From assembly GCF_947504215.1 (NCBI RefSeq), contig NZ_CANNGO010000003.1, positions 248,001 to 312,000 of the forward strand: a stretch of DNA of 64,000 bases, in the 5' to 3' direction. A model generated the notes under the pieces. It was not told the DNA's origin and made no database searches. It worked only from the letters and a program-made list of their open reading frames with translations. The translations under genes and the position numbers were made by a program. This DNA comes from an uncultured Ruegeria sp. GTDB lineage: Bacteria; Pseudomonadota; Alphaproteobacteria; Rhodobacterales; Rhodobacteraceae. This document shows, piece by piece, positions 17,344 to 26,346 of the stretch (its first letter is position 1; each line of letters opens with the position of its first letter).

Positions 17344-19431
17344 GTGCCCAAGTTCGACCCCCGATCCCTGTTTTCACCCACGGTTTTGCTGGCGCTGGCG
17401 TTGATGACGGTCATCGTGATGATGATCCTGCCGATGCCAGCCTGGGTGCTTGATGTCGGATTGGCGACATCCTTTGCGCTTGCGATCCTGATCTTCACCC
17501 TGACGCTGTTCATCGAGCGGCCGTTGGATTTTTCATCATTCCCGACGATCCTGCTGGCGTCGCTGATGCTGCGCCTGTCGCTCAACGTATCGTCCACCAA
17601 GCTAATCATCGGGCAAGGTCATACTGGCCCAAATGCGGCGGGTGACGTGATCGAAGGCTTTGCCAATTTCGTCATGGGCGGCAGCATCTTTCTGGGTCTC
17701 GTGGTGTTTGGCGTGTTGCTGATCGTGAACTTCATGGTCATCACCAAAGGCGCGGCGCGCATGGCCGAGGTCGGGGCGCGCTTTGCACTGGACGGGATGC
17801 CGGGCAAACAGCTGGCCATTGACAGCGACATGTCGGCAGGGGCCATCGATCACCAACAAGCCAAGGAACGGCGCGAACGGGAACAGCAGGAAACCACCTT
17901 CTTTGGCTCGCTTGATGGCGCATCCAAATTCGTCAAGGGTGATGCTGTTGCCGGGTTGCTGATCACTCTGTTGAACCTTGTCATGGGTCTGGTGATGGGT
18001 GTGATCGTGCACGGCATGCCGGTTTCATCTGCGTTCGAAACCTACGCAATCCTGACCGTCGGCGATGGGCTGGTCTCGCAGATCCCAGCAGTGATCATCT
18101 CAATTGCATCGGCCTTGTTATTGGCCCGGGGCGGCACCCAAGGCGCGACGGACAGCGCGATCTTCTCGCAGCTTGGGCGCCATCCGGCGGCACTGGGGAC
18201 TGTGGCGATGCTGATGGTTCTATTCGCGCTCGTACCCGGTTTGCCGTTTCTGCCCTTTATTCTGGGGGCCGCGGTTTTGGGATACGCAGCCTACCACGTC
18301 TACCAAAAGCAAAAAGCAGCAGAGGTTGAGGCTCAGGTTCCCGCGACCGAGACTGACACACCCGTATCTCAGGCCATCGGCGATATTCTGGATCTGGATG
18401 ACGTACATCTAGAATTCGCACCCGATCTGGTCAGCATGGTCTTGAACCAAGGCACAGGACTGGACGCGCGGATCGCCAATATGCGAACCTACGTGGCCTC
18501 CAGCTTTGGGTTGATCCTGCCTGAAATTCGCCTGACCGATCGCGCCGATCTGCCAACCGGCACCTATGTGATCAAAGTGCATGGGGTCGAACAGGCGCGC
18601 GGCGTGTTGAACCCCGATCTGGTGTTGGCGCTGGTGCAAGATGGGTTGGAACTACTGCCTGATGGCAATGACGTAACCGAACCTGTCTATGGCGCACCTG
18701 CACGCTGGATTCTACCCAAGGATCAGGAAGAGGCCGCGCTGAGCGGGGCCACGATCGTGTCGCCTCCGGAAATACTTGCAACGCATTTGCTGGAGATCAT
18801 CAAACAGAATTTCTCGCGCTTGCTAACCCTGAAATCCCTGCGCCGCTTGTTATCCGAAATGACCCGGCTCAGCGATCCAGTCCGGGCCGAAGCCAATCGC
18901 AAACTGCTGGATGAGTTGGTTCCGGACAAGGTTCCAATTGACACACTACACGCTGTGTTGCGCCTGCTGCTGGATGAACGGGTCTCCATCCGGAACATGG
19001 CACTGATTCTGGAAAGCGTGGCCGAAGCACGGCTGACTACAACTCAACCCGAAGGCATCTGCGAGCTGGTCCGACAAAGGCTTGGTTTTCAACTGGTTGC
19101 CGATATGAAACGCGAGGACGGCTCGATCCCCTTGATCCAGCTTGCCCCAGAATGGGAGGACACGTTCGCTACCTACCAAATCGATGCTCCGAATGCGGGG
19201 TTGGACGTGGCGCTGCCACCTAACTTGTTCAACAAACTTGCTGACGGCGTGGCCGACAGCGTCACACAGTCCGCCGACCACGGCTTGTTTCCGGCCGTCG
19301 TGACATCGACCCGTCGCCGTCGGCTGCTGCGTACAATCATGCATGCCCGTGGCATGTCCAACCCGGTACTGTCATTCGAGGAAATCGGGATTGAAGCCCG
19401 ACCTGCCCTCGTCGGAACGGTGCCCGCGTGA
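17344..19431 (+). CDS. flhA: Flagellar type III export protein FlhA
   Basis: The major export-gate protein, 695 residues. The N-terminal half carries about eight membrane segments and the conserved cytoplasmic FHIPEP region (LRLSLNVSSTKLII, MVITKGAARMAEVGARFALDGMPGKQLAID). The C-terminal half is the cytoplasmic chaperone-docking domain. It starts with GTG at 17344 and overlaps fliR by four bases (GTGA). Confidence 0.97.
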   Translation: MPKFDPRSLFSPTVLLALALMTVIVMMILPMPAWVLDVGLATSFALAILIFTLTLFIERPLDFSSFPTILLASLMLRLSLNVSSTKLIIGQGHTGPNAAGDVIEGFANFVMGGSIFLGLVVFGVLLIVNFMVITKGAARMAEVGARFALDGMPGKQLAIDSDMSAGAIDHQQAKERREREQQETTFFGSLDGASKFVKGDAVAGLLITLLNLVMGLVMGVIVHGMPVSSAFETYAILTVGDGLVSQIPAVIISIASALLLARGGTQGATDSAIFSQLGRHPAALGTVAMLMVLFALVPGLPFLPFILGAAVLGYAAYHVYQKQKAAEVEAQVPATETDTPVSQAIGDILDLDDVHLEFAPDLVSMVLNQGTGLDARIANMRTYVASSFGLILPEIRLTDRADLPTGTYVIKVHGVEQARGVLNPDLVLALVQDGLELLPDGNDVTEPVYGAPARWILPKDQEEAALSGATIVSPPEILATHLLEIIKQNFSRLLTLKSLRRLLSEMTRLSDPVRAEANRKLLDELVPDKVPIDTLHAVLRLLLDERVSIRNMALILESVAEARLTTTQPEGICELVRQRLGFQLVADMKREDGSIPLIQLAPEWEDTFATYQIDAPNAGLDVALPPNLFNKLADGVADSVTQSADHGLFPAVVTSTRRRRLLRTIMHARGMSNPVLSFEEIGIEARPALVGTVPA

Positions 19432-20201
19432 TTGCTCTGCCGCCCGAGTTACTACAACAATTGGGAGGCGGGCTATGGCAGCTATTCGCTGTATTTTTAC
19501 GAGTATCCGCATTGGTTTCACTGCTGCCCGCCTTCGGCGAGCGCAGCATTCCGGTACGCGTCAAGCTTGGCTTTTCCGTAGCGTTTACGTTGATCATTTT
19601 ACCCGCCATACGCCCGCCTGATTTTGCACCTGGCTTTTTGCAGATCGTGCGTCTTGTCGGGACCGAAGTCTTGGTCGGGATGGCTCTTGGAATGGGGCTG
19701 CGACTATTTGTTTTGGCACTACAGACCGCTGGATCCGTCGCGGCTCAATCTACATCGCTTTCGCAACTGCTGGGCGGGGCAGCGGCTGATCCGGTGCCCG
19801 CGATGGGCTATCTTCTGACGCTGGCGGGATTGGCTTTGGCAACCTTGTTAGGACTTCACATTCAGGCCGCACGGTTCCTGATTAACAGTTACATGCTTTT
19901 TCCGATGGGAACCGTTCCAGCCGCACCAGATTTGTCCCAATGGGGCGTTCAGCAGATATCGCACAGCTTCAGTCTCGCCTTCGCCGTTGCCATGCCATTT
20001 GTCATAGCCTCACTGATCTACAATCTGGCGCTGGGGGTCATTAACCGAGCGATGCCGCAACTGATGGTGGCTTTCGTCGGTGCGCCTGCGATCACATTCG
20101 CAGGTCTATTTCTTCTATTCGCAGGCACTCCTCTGATCCTGTCGGTTTGGGCCGAAGAACTGTTCGCATTTATTCTCAACCCGGTTGGGCCACAACGATG
20201 A
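19428..20201 (+). CDS. fliR: Flagellar export-gate membrane protein FliR
   Basis: A polytopic export-gate protein of 257 residues. FliR features include LLPAFGERSIPVRVKLGFSV near the N terminus and VGMALGMGLRLFVLALQTAG. It begins with GTG overlapping the flhA stop, and its own stop overlaps the flhB start (ATGA), so flhA-fliR-flhB are translationally linked. Confidence 0.95.
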   Translation: MIALPPELLQQLGGGLWQLFAVFLRVSALVSLLPAFGERSIPVRVKLGFSVAFTLIILPAIRPPDFAPGFLQIVRLVGTEVLVGMALGMGLRLFVLALQTAGSVAAQSTSLSQLLGGAAADPVPAMGYLLTLAGLALATLLGLHIQAARFLINSYMLFPMGTVPAAPDLSQWGVQQISHSFSLAFAVAMPFVIASLIYNLALGVINRAMPQLMVAFVGAPAITFAGLFLLFAGTPLILSVWAEELFAFILNPVGPQR

Positions 20202-21286
20202 GCACCTCGGATGATGACAGCGATAAGTCCTTTGATCCCACACCGCAAAAGCTGCAAAAAGCACGGGAAAAAGGCGAGGTTGCCAAATCCAGCGACCTTT
20301 CGGTGGTTGCGGGATACACAGGTTTGCTGATCGCACTTTTGATGGCCGGCCAATACACGGCGGAACATCTGGGCACCCTGTTTGCCGTATTACTGGATCA
20401 ATCGGATGAGATTGCGCAATTGGTTTCAACCGGCCCGGCTGACGCTCCGGTCGCTGGGATGCTTAAAAATGCGTTGATCCCGGTGGCATTATTGTTTGCC
20501 CTGCCCGCCGCAGCCATACTGCTGAGCCTGATTGCGCAGCGCGCCCTGATCTTTGCGCCCAGTAAGTTACAACCCAAACTGTCGCGTATATCCATTCCCT
20601 CGATCGCCAAAAACAAGTTCGGTCGAGGAGGGTTGTTCGAGTTTGCCAAAAGCTCGGTCAAACTTGTTATCTACAGCATATCGTTGGCTATTTTCCTCAA
20701 GGCGAATCTGACCGAAATCCTCTCGGCCAGCGCTGCGCCAGCAAAATCGTCGATTTTGTTGATGATGAACCTGCTGTTTCGCTTCCTGTTCATCGTCATC
20801 ACCATAGCGCTTGCAATTGGTGTTGTGGACTATCTTTGGCAATTTGCCGAGCACATGCGTAAAAATCGTATGTCGCGTAAGGAAATCCAAGACGAAACAA
20901 AAGACGCCGAAGGCGATCCGCATGTCAAACAAAGCCGCCGTCAACGCGCGCACGAGATCGCAACCAATCGGATGATGGCCGACGTGCCCGATGCGGATGT
21001 GGTGATCGTCAACCCCACCCATTATTCCGTCGCGCTCAGATGGTCACGCGCGATGGGCACTGCACCGGTATGCGTCGCAAAGGGCGTGGATGAAGTTGCC
21101 GCAGCCATCCGTTCAGCCGCCGGGCAAGCCGATGTGCCCATTCATTCCGACCCACCCACTGCACGCGCCTTGCACGCGACAGTGGAAATCGGTCAGGAAA
21201 TCGCTGAAGAGCACTATCGTGCGGTGGCCGCAGCAATTCGTTTCGCAGAAACCATGCGGAAGCGTGCAAAGGAACGGATCAGATGA
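20198..21286 (+). CDS. flhB: Flagellar export switch protein FlhB
   Basis: A 362-residue protein of the export gate that switches substrate specificity. The N terminus (DPTPQKLQKAREKGEVAKS) is diagnostic, four membrane segments follow, and the cytoplasmic domain holds the self-cleaving motif NPTH (VVIVNPTHYSVALRW, around residue 271). The ATG at 20198 overlaps the fliR stop. Confidence 0.97.
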   Translation: MSTSDDDSDKSFDPTPQKLQKAREKGEVAKSSDLSVVAGYTGLLIALLMAGQYTAEHLGTLFAVLLDQSDEIAQLVSTGPADAPVAGMLKNALIPVALLFALPAAAILLSLIAQRALIFAPSKLQPKLSRISIPSIAKNKFGRGGLFEFAKSSVKLVIYSISLAIFLKANLTEILSASAAPAKSSILLMMNLLFRFLFIVITIALAIGVVDYLWQFAEHMRKNRMSRKEIQDETKDAEGDPHVKQSRRQRAHEIATNRMMADVPDADVVIVNPTHYSVALRWSRAMGTAPVCVAKGVDEVAAAIRSAAGQADVPIHSDPPTARALHATVEIGQEIAEEHYRAVAAAIRFAETMRKRAKERIR

Positions 21287-21669
21287 AGTACTCCAAACTG
21301 TCGGACCTCAGAAGCGTAACGGAAGCAGTATTCCAGAAACAATTTCAAACGCTACGCCCGCTTCTAGAGGCAGAAGCCAAAATTCAGCGGCAACTGGCTA
21401 GTCTGGGTGCACAAGTCAGTCAGGCGCGTCGGGACGGGCCTCAGGCTGAGGGCTACAAGGTTACAGGGGCCGACATGCTGTGGCAGGGATGGGAGTCGTC
21501 TACCCGCCGGCAGTTGAACTTGGACCTTGCTCGACTGAGGGCTCAAAAACGCAAACAACTTGACGCGCTGAAGGCCGCATTTGGGCGCAAAGAAGCAGTT
21601 TCCAGTCTGTCCTCAGCCTTACTGAAAGACCATCGACGGGATCTCGCCAAAAAACAGTCGAACTATTAA
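21283..21669 (+). CDS. Uncharacterised helical protein after flhB, FliJ-like candidate
   Basis: A basic protein of 128 residues, almost entirely predicted helix, with heptad-like stretches (FQTLRPLLEAEAKIQRQLASL and LNLDLARLRAQKRKQLDALKAAF). The ATG overlaps the flhB stop by four bases. Size, helicity and context resemble the export chaperone/stalk FliJ, but I cannot identify it by sequence, and FliJ is usually next to fliI. It is the last gene of the flhA unit. Confidence 0.75.
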   Translation: MKYSKLSDLRSVTEAVFQKQFQTLRPLLEAEAKIQRQLASLGAQVSQARRDGPQAEGYKVTGADMLWQGWESSTRRQLNLDLARLRAQKRKQLDALKAAFGRKEAVSSLSSALLKDHRRDLAKKQSNY

Positions 21670-21703
21670 GAGCACCAAATGCGCCCTGGATCAGTTGCGA
21701 CGC

Positions 21704-22219
21704 TTACGAGTCCTGGCGATTGATGCTCATGATCAGGACCTGAGAAACACTGTCACCCAAATCCTTGCGCGCCACCTCTAGCAAAGCCTTGCGCAAAACG
21801 CCCAGATTGCCCGACTCGGTGAACGTACCGTTAAACCCGCCGATATTTGCATGATCAAATATAACTTGCAGAAAAGCGTCCCGCAGTTTTGGTTCGATAG
21901 AGTAAAATGCCTCGGTAATGGCAGGGTCGGCTTCCAGACTCAGCGTCATGGTGACAATTGCAGAGATTTTGTCATCATCGACAACCGGCACCACAAATTG
22001 CTTCGTCATCTTAAGGTATTCAAACCCGCGCTCACCGTCCTTTTCAGTGGGTTTCTTGGGCTTAGCTTTCTTGCCTTCAGACTCTTTTGTTTCTCTATCT
22101 GCCTCGTTTGCTTCGGGCGCGCCCTCCGGTGCCTTGGCCGGAGCCAGGACGACTCCGGCGCCAATCCCTACACCAAGCCCGACGGACAAAAAGACAACAG
22201 GTACTATCAATTTGATCAC
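21704..22219 (-). CDS. fliL: Flagellar basal-body-associated protein FliL-like
   Basis: A bitopic inner-membrane protein of 171 residues: one N-terminal membrane segment (LIVPVVFLSVGLGVGIGAGVV), a charged linker rich in Glu and Lys, and a FliL domain (YLKMTKQFVVPVVDDDKISAIVTMTLSLE). FliL surrounds the stator and supports motor torque. It follows flgH after ten bases and closes the minus-strand flgB-fliL unit. Confidence 0.85.
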   Translation of the reverse strand: MIKLIVPVVFLSVGLGVGIGAGVVLAPAKAPEGAPEANEADRETKESEGKKAKPKKPTEKDGERGFEYLKMTKQFVVPVVDDDKISAIVTMTLSLEADPAITEAFYSIEPKLRDAFLQVIFDHANIGGFNGTFTESGNLGVLRKALLEVARKDLGDSVSQVLIMSINRQDS

Positions 22220-22228
22220 GCCCGCACC

Positions 22229-22960
22229 TCAGAATGGCAAAAGAGAATCCAGGACTTGTTGGCCGTATCGCGGTTGCTGCACGTCTGTGATTTGCCCCCG
22301 CCCCCCATAAGACACCCGAGCCGATGCGATTTTGTCATAGGTGATTTCATTCTTGCGCGAGATGTCCTGCGGACGGACATATCCGGCGACCAGCAGCTCT
22401 CTCAGTTCAAAGTTTACCCGCAACTCCTGTGAACCGGAAATTGACAAAACTCCGTTTGGCAACACGTCTAGTACAGTTGCCGCGACGCGCAATGTCAGTT
22501 TTTCGTTGCGTCTAACCGATCCTCGTCCTGAGCTTGATGCGTCGGACTCGATTGACACGGCTTCATCCAACGACGCGCCGTCGGGCAAATGCTCTTGCAC
22601 GCGCTGCGGCAATCCGAACAAGCCGGGCACCTCAAGGCTCTCAGATCCAGCGCGTGATCGGCTTGTTCTGTTCGAAATCTCGGCCTTTTCATCCAGTTCG
22701 ATGACAACTGTTAGGATGTCCCCCTTCTTGATAGCTCTTTGGTCGCCCAACAAGGATTGCTGCCCGCCACTCCAGAGCGAGGATTTGTCGACCGAGCGCT
22801 GAGTTTGGGTGTGCAGGGGCAAACCCGGCCACAGCATCGCAACTTGTTCCGGCGAGTCCTCGTTGGGCGTAAAGCTTGGCGCTTTGCCAAGATGATCCAG
22901 CCGACCGCAAGCGGACACTGCTAAGACTGCGAGCAAAATTGGTTTTGACAGTTCAAACAT
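22229..22960 (-). CDS. flgH: Flagellar L-ring protein FlgH
   Basis: An outer-membrane ring lipoprotein of 243 residues; the lipobox ends in VSAC. Conserved L-ring segments include SLWSGGQQSLLGDQRAIKKGDILTVVIEL and LRVAATVLDVLPNGVLSISGSQE, ending YVRPQDISRKNEI. Its start abuts the flgA stop. Confidence 0.95.
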   Translation of the reverse strand: MFELSKPILLAVLAVSACGRLDHLGKAPSFTPNEDSPEQVAMLWPGLPLHTQTQRSVDKSSLWSGGQQSLLGDQRAIKKGDILTVVIELDEKAEISNRTSRSRAGSESLEVPGLFGLPQRVQEHLPDGASLDEAVSIESDASSSGRGSVRRNEKLTLRVAATVLDVLPNGVLSISGSQELRVNFELRELLVAGYVRPQDISRKNEITYDKIASARVSYGGRGQITDVQQPRYGQQVLDSLLPF

Positions 22961-23379
22961 TAGTTTACCTCGATTTGGCCATCGGGCCGGATATGGCCGG
23001 TCACGGTCGTTCGGGACGAAAGATTCATCACGCGAATACGGTCACCGACCGCCCCACGCCCTAGTGCGCGACCTTCAGCGGTGATCGACAAGGGCCGGCG
23101 GTTGAACACCAACAGGACCAGATCATTGCGATCAACGATGGCGGGCGGGCCCACGTCGCTGCCCCGAATTGGTCGCCCTGGATACAGGGCCACCCGGGCC
23201 TCTTGCCCGATCAAATCCTGAGGGTTCGTGATCGCGCCGGAGGCATTCGTGGCTTTCATGTCGAGATCGGTCGCCGAAATTATCTCTTTCGCACGAATGG
23301 TTCGGTTGGATACGACCATTTCGGCATGCGCCGCCACCGGCATTGCCAACGCAAGCGTCAGGTAAAGGAATCGCATCAC
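22960..23379 (-). CDS. flgA: Flagellar P-ring assembly chaperone FlgA
   Basis: A periplasmic chaperone for FlgI, 139 residues, with signal peptide MMRFLYLTLALAMPVAAHA. The SAF-like domain is seen in ISATDLDMKATNASGAITNPQDLIGQEARVALYPGRPI, ending RIRVMNLSSRTTVTGHI. It is the short alphaproteobacterial form. The start overlaps the flgG stop by four bases. Confidence 0.92.
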   Translation of the reverse strand: MMRFLYLTLALAMPVAAHAEMVVSNRTIRAKEIISATDLDMKATNASGAITNPQDLIGQEARVALYPGRPIRGSDVGPPAIVDRNDLVLLVFNRRPLSITAEGRALGRGAVGDRIRVMNLSSRTTVTGHIRPDGQIEVN

Positions 23380-24161
23380 CGCACCTGTGTTGTTGCGCTC
23401 ATCATCTGATCAACGGCTGAAATGACCTTGGCGTTCATTTCGTAACCGCGTTGCGCTTCGATCAGTTCGGTCACTTCGCGCACGGCATCAACTGAGCTGT
23501 CTTCAAGATATCCCTGCCGCAACGTGCCCAGCCCATCTTCACCCGGAGGGCCCAAAACCGGCGCGCCGGACGCTTCGGTTTCCTTGAACAGGTTGCTGCC
23601 GATTGCCTCAAGACCCTTTGCATTCGAAAAACTCGCCAGCGTGAACTCACCCAGCAACTGACCTTCCGGCGCGTCATCAAAATAAGCGTAGACTTCACCA
23701 GACGCGTTGATCGAAATGGACCGCGCGTCATCGGGTATGGTGATTTCCGGAGCAACGGCAAACCCGTCGGAGGTCACAATAAGCCCGTCAGCAGATCGTT
23801 TCAGGCTGCCATCACGCGTGTAAGCGGATTGACCGCTTGGCAGCGCCACTTCCAGATATCCGCGCCCCTCGATGGCGACATCAAGATCACTGCCGGTAGC
23901 CGACAGACCTCCCTGGGCCAGCTGTACTGTCACTGCGGCAGGACGAACGCCAAGACCCAGTTGAATGCCAGTTGGCAAAACCGTTCCGTCCGAGGCGTTA
24001 ACGGCCCCCGCACGGGCCAGTTGCTGATAATGCAAATCGGCAAATTCAGCACGGCGTGCATTGTACCCAGTGGTGTTCATGTTCGCCAAGTTGTTCGAGA
24101 TCGTCTCGACCCGCATCTGCTGTGCGGTCATGCCCGTGGCCGCGATTTTCAAAGCTCGCAT
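23376..24161 (-). CDS. flgG: Distal rod protein FlgG
   Basis: A rod protein of 261 residues. The N-terminal rod motif MRALKIAATGMTAQQMRVE...NNLANMNTTGYNARRAEF and the C-terminal EGYLEDSSVDAVREVTELIEAQRGYEMNAKV are the hallmark of FlgG. Gene order flgF-flgG-flgA-flgH is standard in Rhodobacterales. Confidence 0.97.
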   Translation of the reverse strand: MRALKIAATGMTAQQMRVETISNNLANMNTTGYNARRAEFADLHYQQLARAGAVNASDGTVLPTGIQLGLGVRPAAVTVQLAQGGLSATGSDLDVAIEGRGYLEVALPSGQSAYTRDGSLKRSADGLIVTSDGFAVAPEITIPDDARSISINASGEVYAYFDDAPEGQLLGEFTLASFSNAKGLEAIGSNLFKETEASGAPVLGPPGEDGLGTLRQGYLEDSSVDAVREVTELIEAQRGYEMNAKVISAVDQMMSATTQVR

Positions 24162-24181
24162 TTCGAATTCTCCTTAAACTA

Positions 24182-24892
24182 TCAGCGCATCAAAGCCTTC
24201 AAAGCACCGCGCACACGTTCGTCTTCGGTTTCCAGAAAGCTCTGACCCAGCTCATAGGCGCGTTGAATTTCAATCAGACGCGTGACCTGATGAATGGCGT
24301 TGACGTTTGAGCCTTCGAGAAACCGATGCAAAACAACAGGCTCATCAACGGCTTGCACGTCTCCTTCCGGGCGGAACCGGGTATTGCCTTCGCGCACCAG
24401 ATCCTTTGGTTCATCGACCCGGTAGACCCCGATCTGGCCCAAAAGCTGACCATTCACGCTGAGTGTCCCATCGCTGCCGATATCAATCGAAGCCGCGTCC
24501 GGTGGTATGAAGACCGGAGACCCGTTACTATCCAGAACACGTGATCCATCTGCCGCCACCAGATCGCCTTCGGCATTGGGTGTGAAGCTACCCGCACGCG
24601 TCAGGCGGTTGCCTTTTGGCGTTTCGACCATGAAAAACCCGTCGCCCTCGATGGCGAAATCGAACGAACCACCTGTTTCGATCAAAACGCCCTGTTGCAG
24701 CGATGTATTGCGCGCTTCGGCGCGGCTCATGGACAGGGACGGATTGTTCGGCACATCGCGAATGAACTCTGAAAACACCAATCCTTGCTGGCGGTATCCG
24801 GTGGTGTTGGCATTGGCGATATTGTTCGCAACCAACCGCATTTCATTCATCAGCCCGGATTGGCGGGACAGGGTGACATAGGCGGTGTCCAT
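24182..24892 (-). CDS. flgF: Proximal rod protein FlgF
   Basis: A rod protein of 236 residues beginning MDTAYVTLSRQSGLMNEMRLVANN, with the rod signature NIANANTTGYRQQGLVFSEF and the C-terminal ALVMLxx-type repeat replaced by EGSNVNAIHQVTRLIEIQRAYE. I took the ATG at 24892, which overlaps the fliQ stop (TGATG); an upstream frame is antisense noise over fliQ. Confidence 0.95.
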   Translation of the reverse strand: MDTAYVTLSRQSGLMNEMRLVANNIANANTTGYRQQGLVFSEFIRDVPNNPSLSMSRAEARNTSLQQGVLIETGGSFDFAIEGDGFFMVETPKGNRLTRAGSFTPNAEGDLVAADGSRVLDSNGSPVFIPPDAASIDIGSDGTLSVNGQLLGQIGVYRVDEPKDLVREGNTRFRPEGDVQAVDEPVVLHRFLEGSNVNAIHQVTRLIEIQRAYELGQSFLETEDERVRGALKALMR

Positions 24893-25164
24893 CAGCGGCC
24901 TCCTGCAATCAGTGGAACAAGTGTCCTGGTGAAAAACGTGACAAGTGTCTGGGTCATGAAGCCCATCGACATCCAGAAAACAATGACGATGGCGATCAGT
25001 TTTGGAACGAAGGTCAGGGTCATTTCCTGCACCGATGTCAGGGCCTGAAACAGGCCTACGACAAGGCCCGAAATCAGCGCCACCGCCAGGATCGGAACCG
25101 AGGTGATGACCGCAATCCACAAAGCCTGTCGCATGATGTCATAGAAGAGGCCTTCGCTCAGCAT
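24892..25164 (-). CDS. fliQ: Flagellar export-gate protein FliQ
   Basis: A 90-residue export-gate subunit with two membrane segments (AVITSVPILAVALISGLVVGLFQA and IAIVIVFWMSMGFM) and the connecting motif LTSVQEMTLTFVPKL, typical of FliQ. It lies between fliE and flgF in the basal-body operon. Confidence 0.95.
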   Translation of the reverse strand: MLSEGLFYDIMRQALWIAVITSVPILAVALISGLVVGLFQALTSVQEMTLTFVPKLIAIVIVFWMSMGFMTQTLVTFFTRTLVPLIAGGR

Positions 25165-25167
25165 CTC

Positions 25168-25458
25168 TCAGACCGGCATCCGCAAGATTTCCTGGTAAGC
25201 TTCGACCACTTTGTTGCGCACAATGACAGCTGTCTCGACGGCCAGTTCGGTATGGGCAAGCGCCTGAACCAAAGCATGCGGATCGGCCTGTCCTGTCATC
25301 GCTGTTTCTGCCATTTGCTCGCTGTGTTTCAAGGTTGCCGCAAAATCCTGAAAGGTCGAGCGCATTCCCTGCGCCATACCGCCTTGTTCTGGGTCGGCCT
25401 GTGTTGCAGGGCGTGCAAACGCATAGTTCTGCGCAGCTATCAGAGATCGGATATCCAT
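25168..25458 (-). CDS. fliE: Flagellar hook-basal-body protein FliE
   Basis: A 96-residue MS-ring/rod junction protein. The C terminus contains the conserved pattern ALVQALAHTELAVETAVIVRNKVVEAYQEILRMPV. It lies between flgC and fliQ. Confidence 0.93.
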   Translation of the reverse strand: MDIRSLIAAQNYAFARPATQADPEQGGMAQGMRSTFQDFAATLKHSEQMAETAMTGQADPHALVQALAHTELAVETAVIVRNKVVEAYQEILRMPV

Positions 25459-25470
25459 TCTGGTTTTCCT

Positions 25471-25857
25471 TTACTTTCGAAGTAGTTCCATCAGGCTTGA
25501 CGACATCTGCCGCGTCTGGTCGAACATTTTGAGATTGGCCTCATAGCTGCGCTGAGCTTCGCGCGCATCGGCGATTTCGATCATCAAATCGACATTTGAC
25601 CCCAGATAATGACCGCTTTCATCGGCCATAGGATGACCAGGGTCGTGAATGCGGTTTAGGTCGCGCCGGTCCAATTTGACTTGACCGGTCTGAACCATCG
25701 CCTTGCCGTCTTTCTGCACCATTTCAAACGGCACGGTTTTGCGCCGGTACCCCGGTGTGTCTGCATTCGAGATATTCTCGGAAACGTGTCGCAAACGCGC
25801 TGCTTGAGCACGCAATGCGCTGGCCGAGGCGGCAAGGGAATGGGAAAAATCGCTCAT
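25471..25857 (-). CDS. flgC: Proximal rod protein FlgC
   Basis: A 128-residue rod protein with the N-terminal segment LRAQAARLRHVSENISNADTPGYRRK and C-terminal SNVDLMIEIADAREAQRSYEANLKMF. It follows flgB after about a dozen bases. Confidence 0.96.
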   Translation of the reverse strand: MSDFSHSLAASASALRAQAARLRHVSENISNADTPGYRRKTVPFEMVQKDGKAMVQTGQVKLDRRDLNRIHDPGHPMADESGHYLGSNVDLMIEIADAREAQRSYEANLKMFDQTRQMSSSLMELLRK

Positions 25858-25869
25858 GTCAGATGCCCT

Positions 25870-26259
25870 TTACCCGCGACCCAAACTGGTCCGAATGATC
25901 CCGATAGACGAACGATAGATGGCTATGGCGCGGTCGTGCTGGCGTTTGACTTCGACCGCCTTCAACATCTCTTCTTCCAGCGAGATGCCGTTGCCATTGG
26001 GATCGCTCGACGGGTTGGCCACATATTCGGCCCATGTCTGCTCCGCCTGACCAACGCCATTCAGATGGCCCTGCCGGGTTGCGGTCATAGCCGTCTGCCG
26101 ATCTGTATTATCGAATGCTTTTTGAAAAGCCTCGATATCGCGCGGCTGATAGCCCGGGGTATCTGCATTGGCCATGTTGCGCGATATGACGGCTTGCCGT
26201 TGTCCGGCATGGGTTGCCATTGCGTGCGCTGTCTTAAAGACGTTCAGGTCATAGAACAT
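25870..26259 (-). CDS. flgB: Proximal rod protein FlgB
   Basis: A 129-residue rod protein (MFYDLNVFKTAHAMATHAGQRQAV...NMANADTPGYQPRD). The ATG at 26259 has GAGGGAGAAG upstream and is preferred over one nine codons earlier. It is the first gene of the minus-strand basal-body operon and is divergent from fliI across 87 bases that include a TTAACC half-site. Confidence 0.95.
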   Translation of the reverse strand: MFYDLNVFKTAHAMATHAGQRQAVISRNMANADTPGYQPRDIEAFQKAFDNTDRQTAMTATRQGHLNGVGQAEQTWAEYVANPSSDPNGNGISLEEEMLKAVEVKRQHDRAIAIYRSSIGIIRTSLGRG

Positions 26260-26346
26260 CGGGGCTTCTCCCTCGATCAATTTCAATCAAGGCTTAACCC
26301 CGATTCCTTTAGAAACAGTTTTCAGAACTCAGTTGGAGACCCCACA

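Noticed and set aside
25681..26346. In-frame extension of fliI by about 220 codons
   Set aside because: The stretch is antisense to flgC and flgB and has no similarity to FliI, which starts at MSELDPML.
26287..26346. CtrA box between flgB and fliI
   Set aside because: Only a TTAACC half-site and a distant TTAG are present, with the wrong spacing for TTAA-N7-TTAA.
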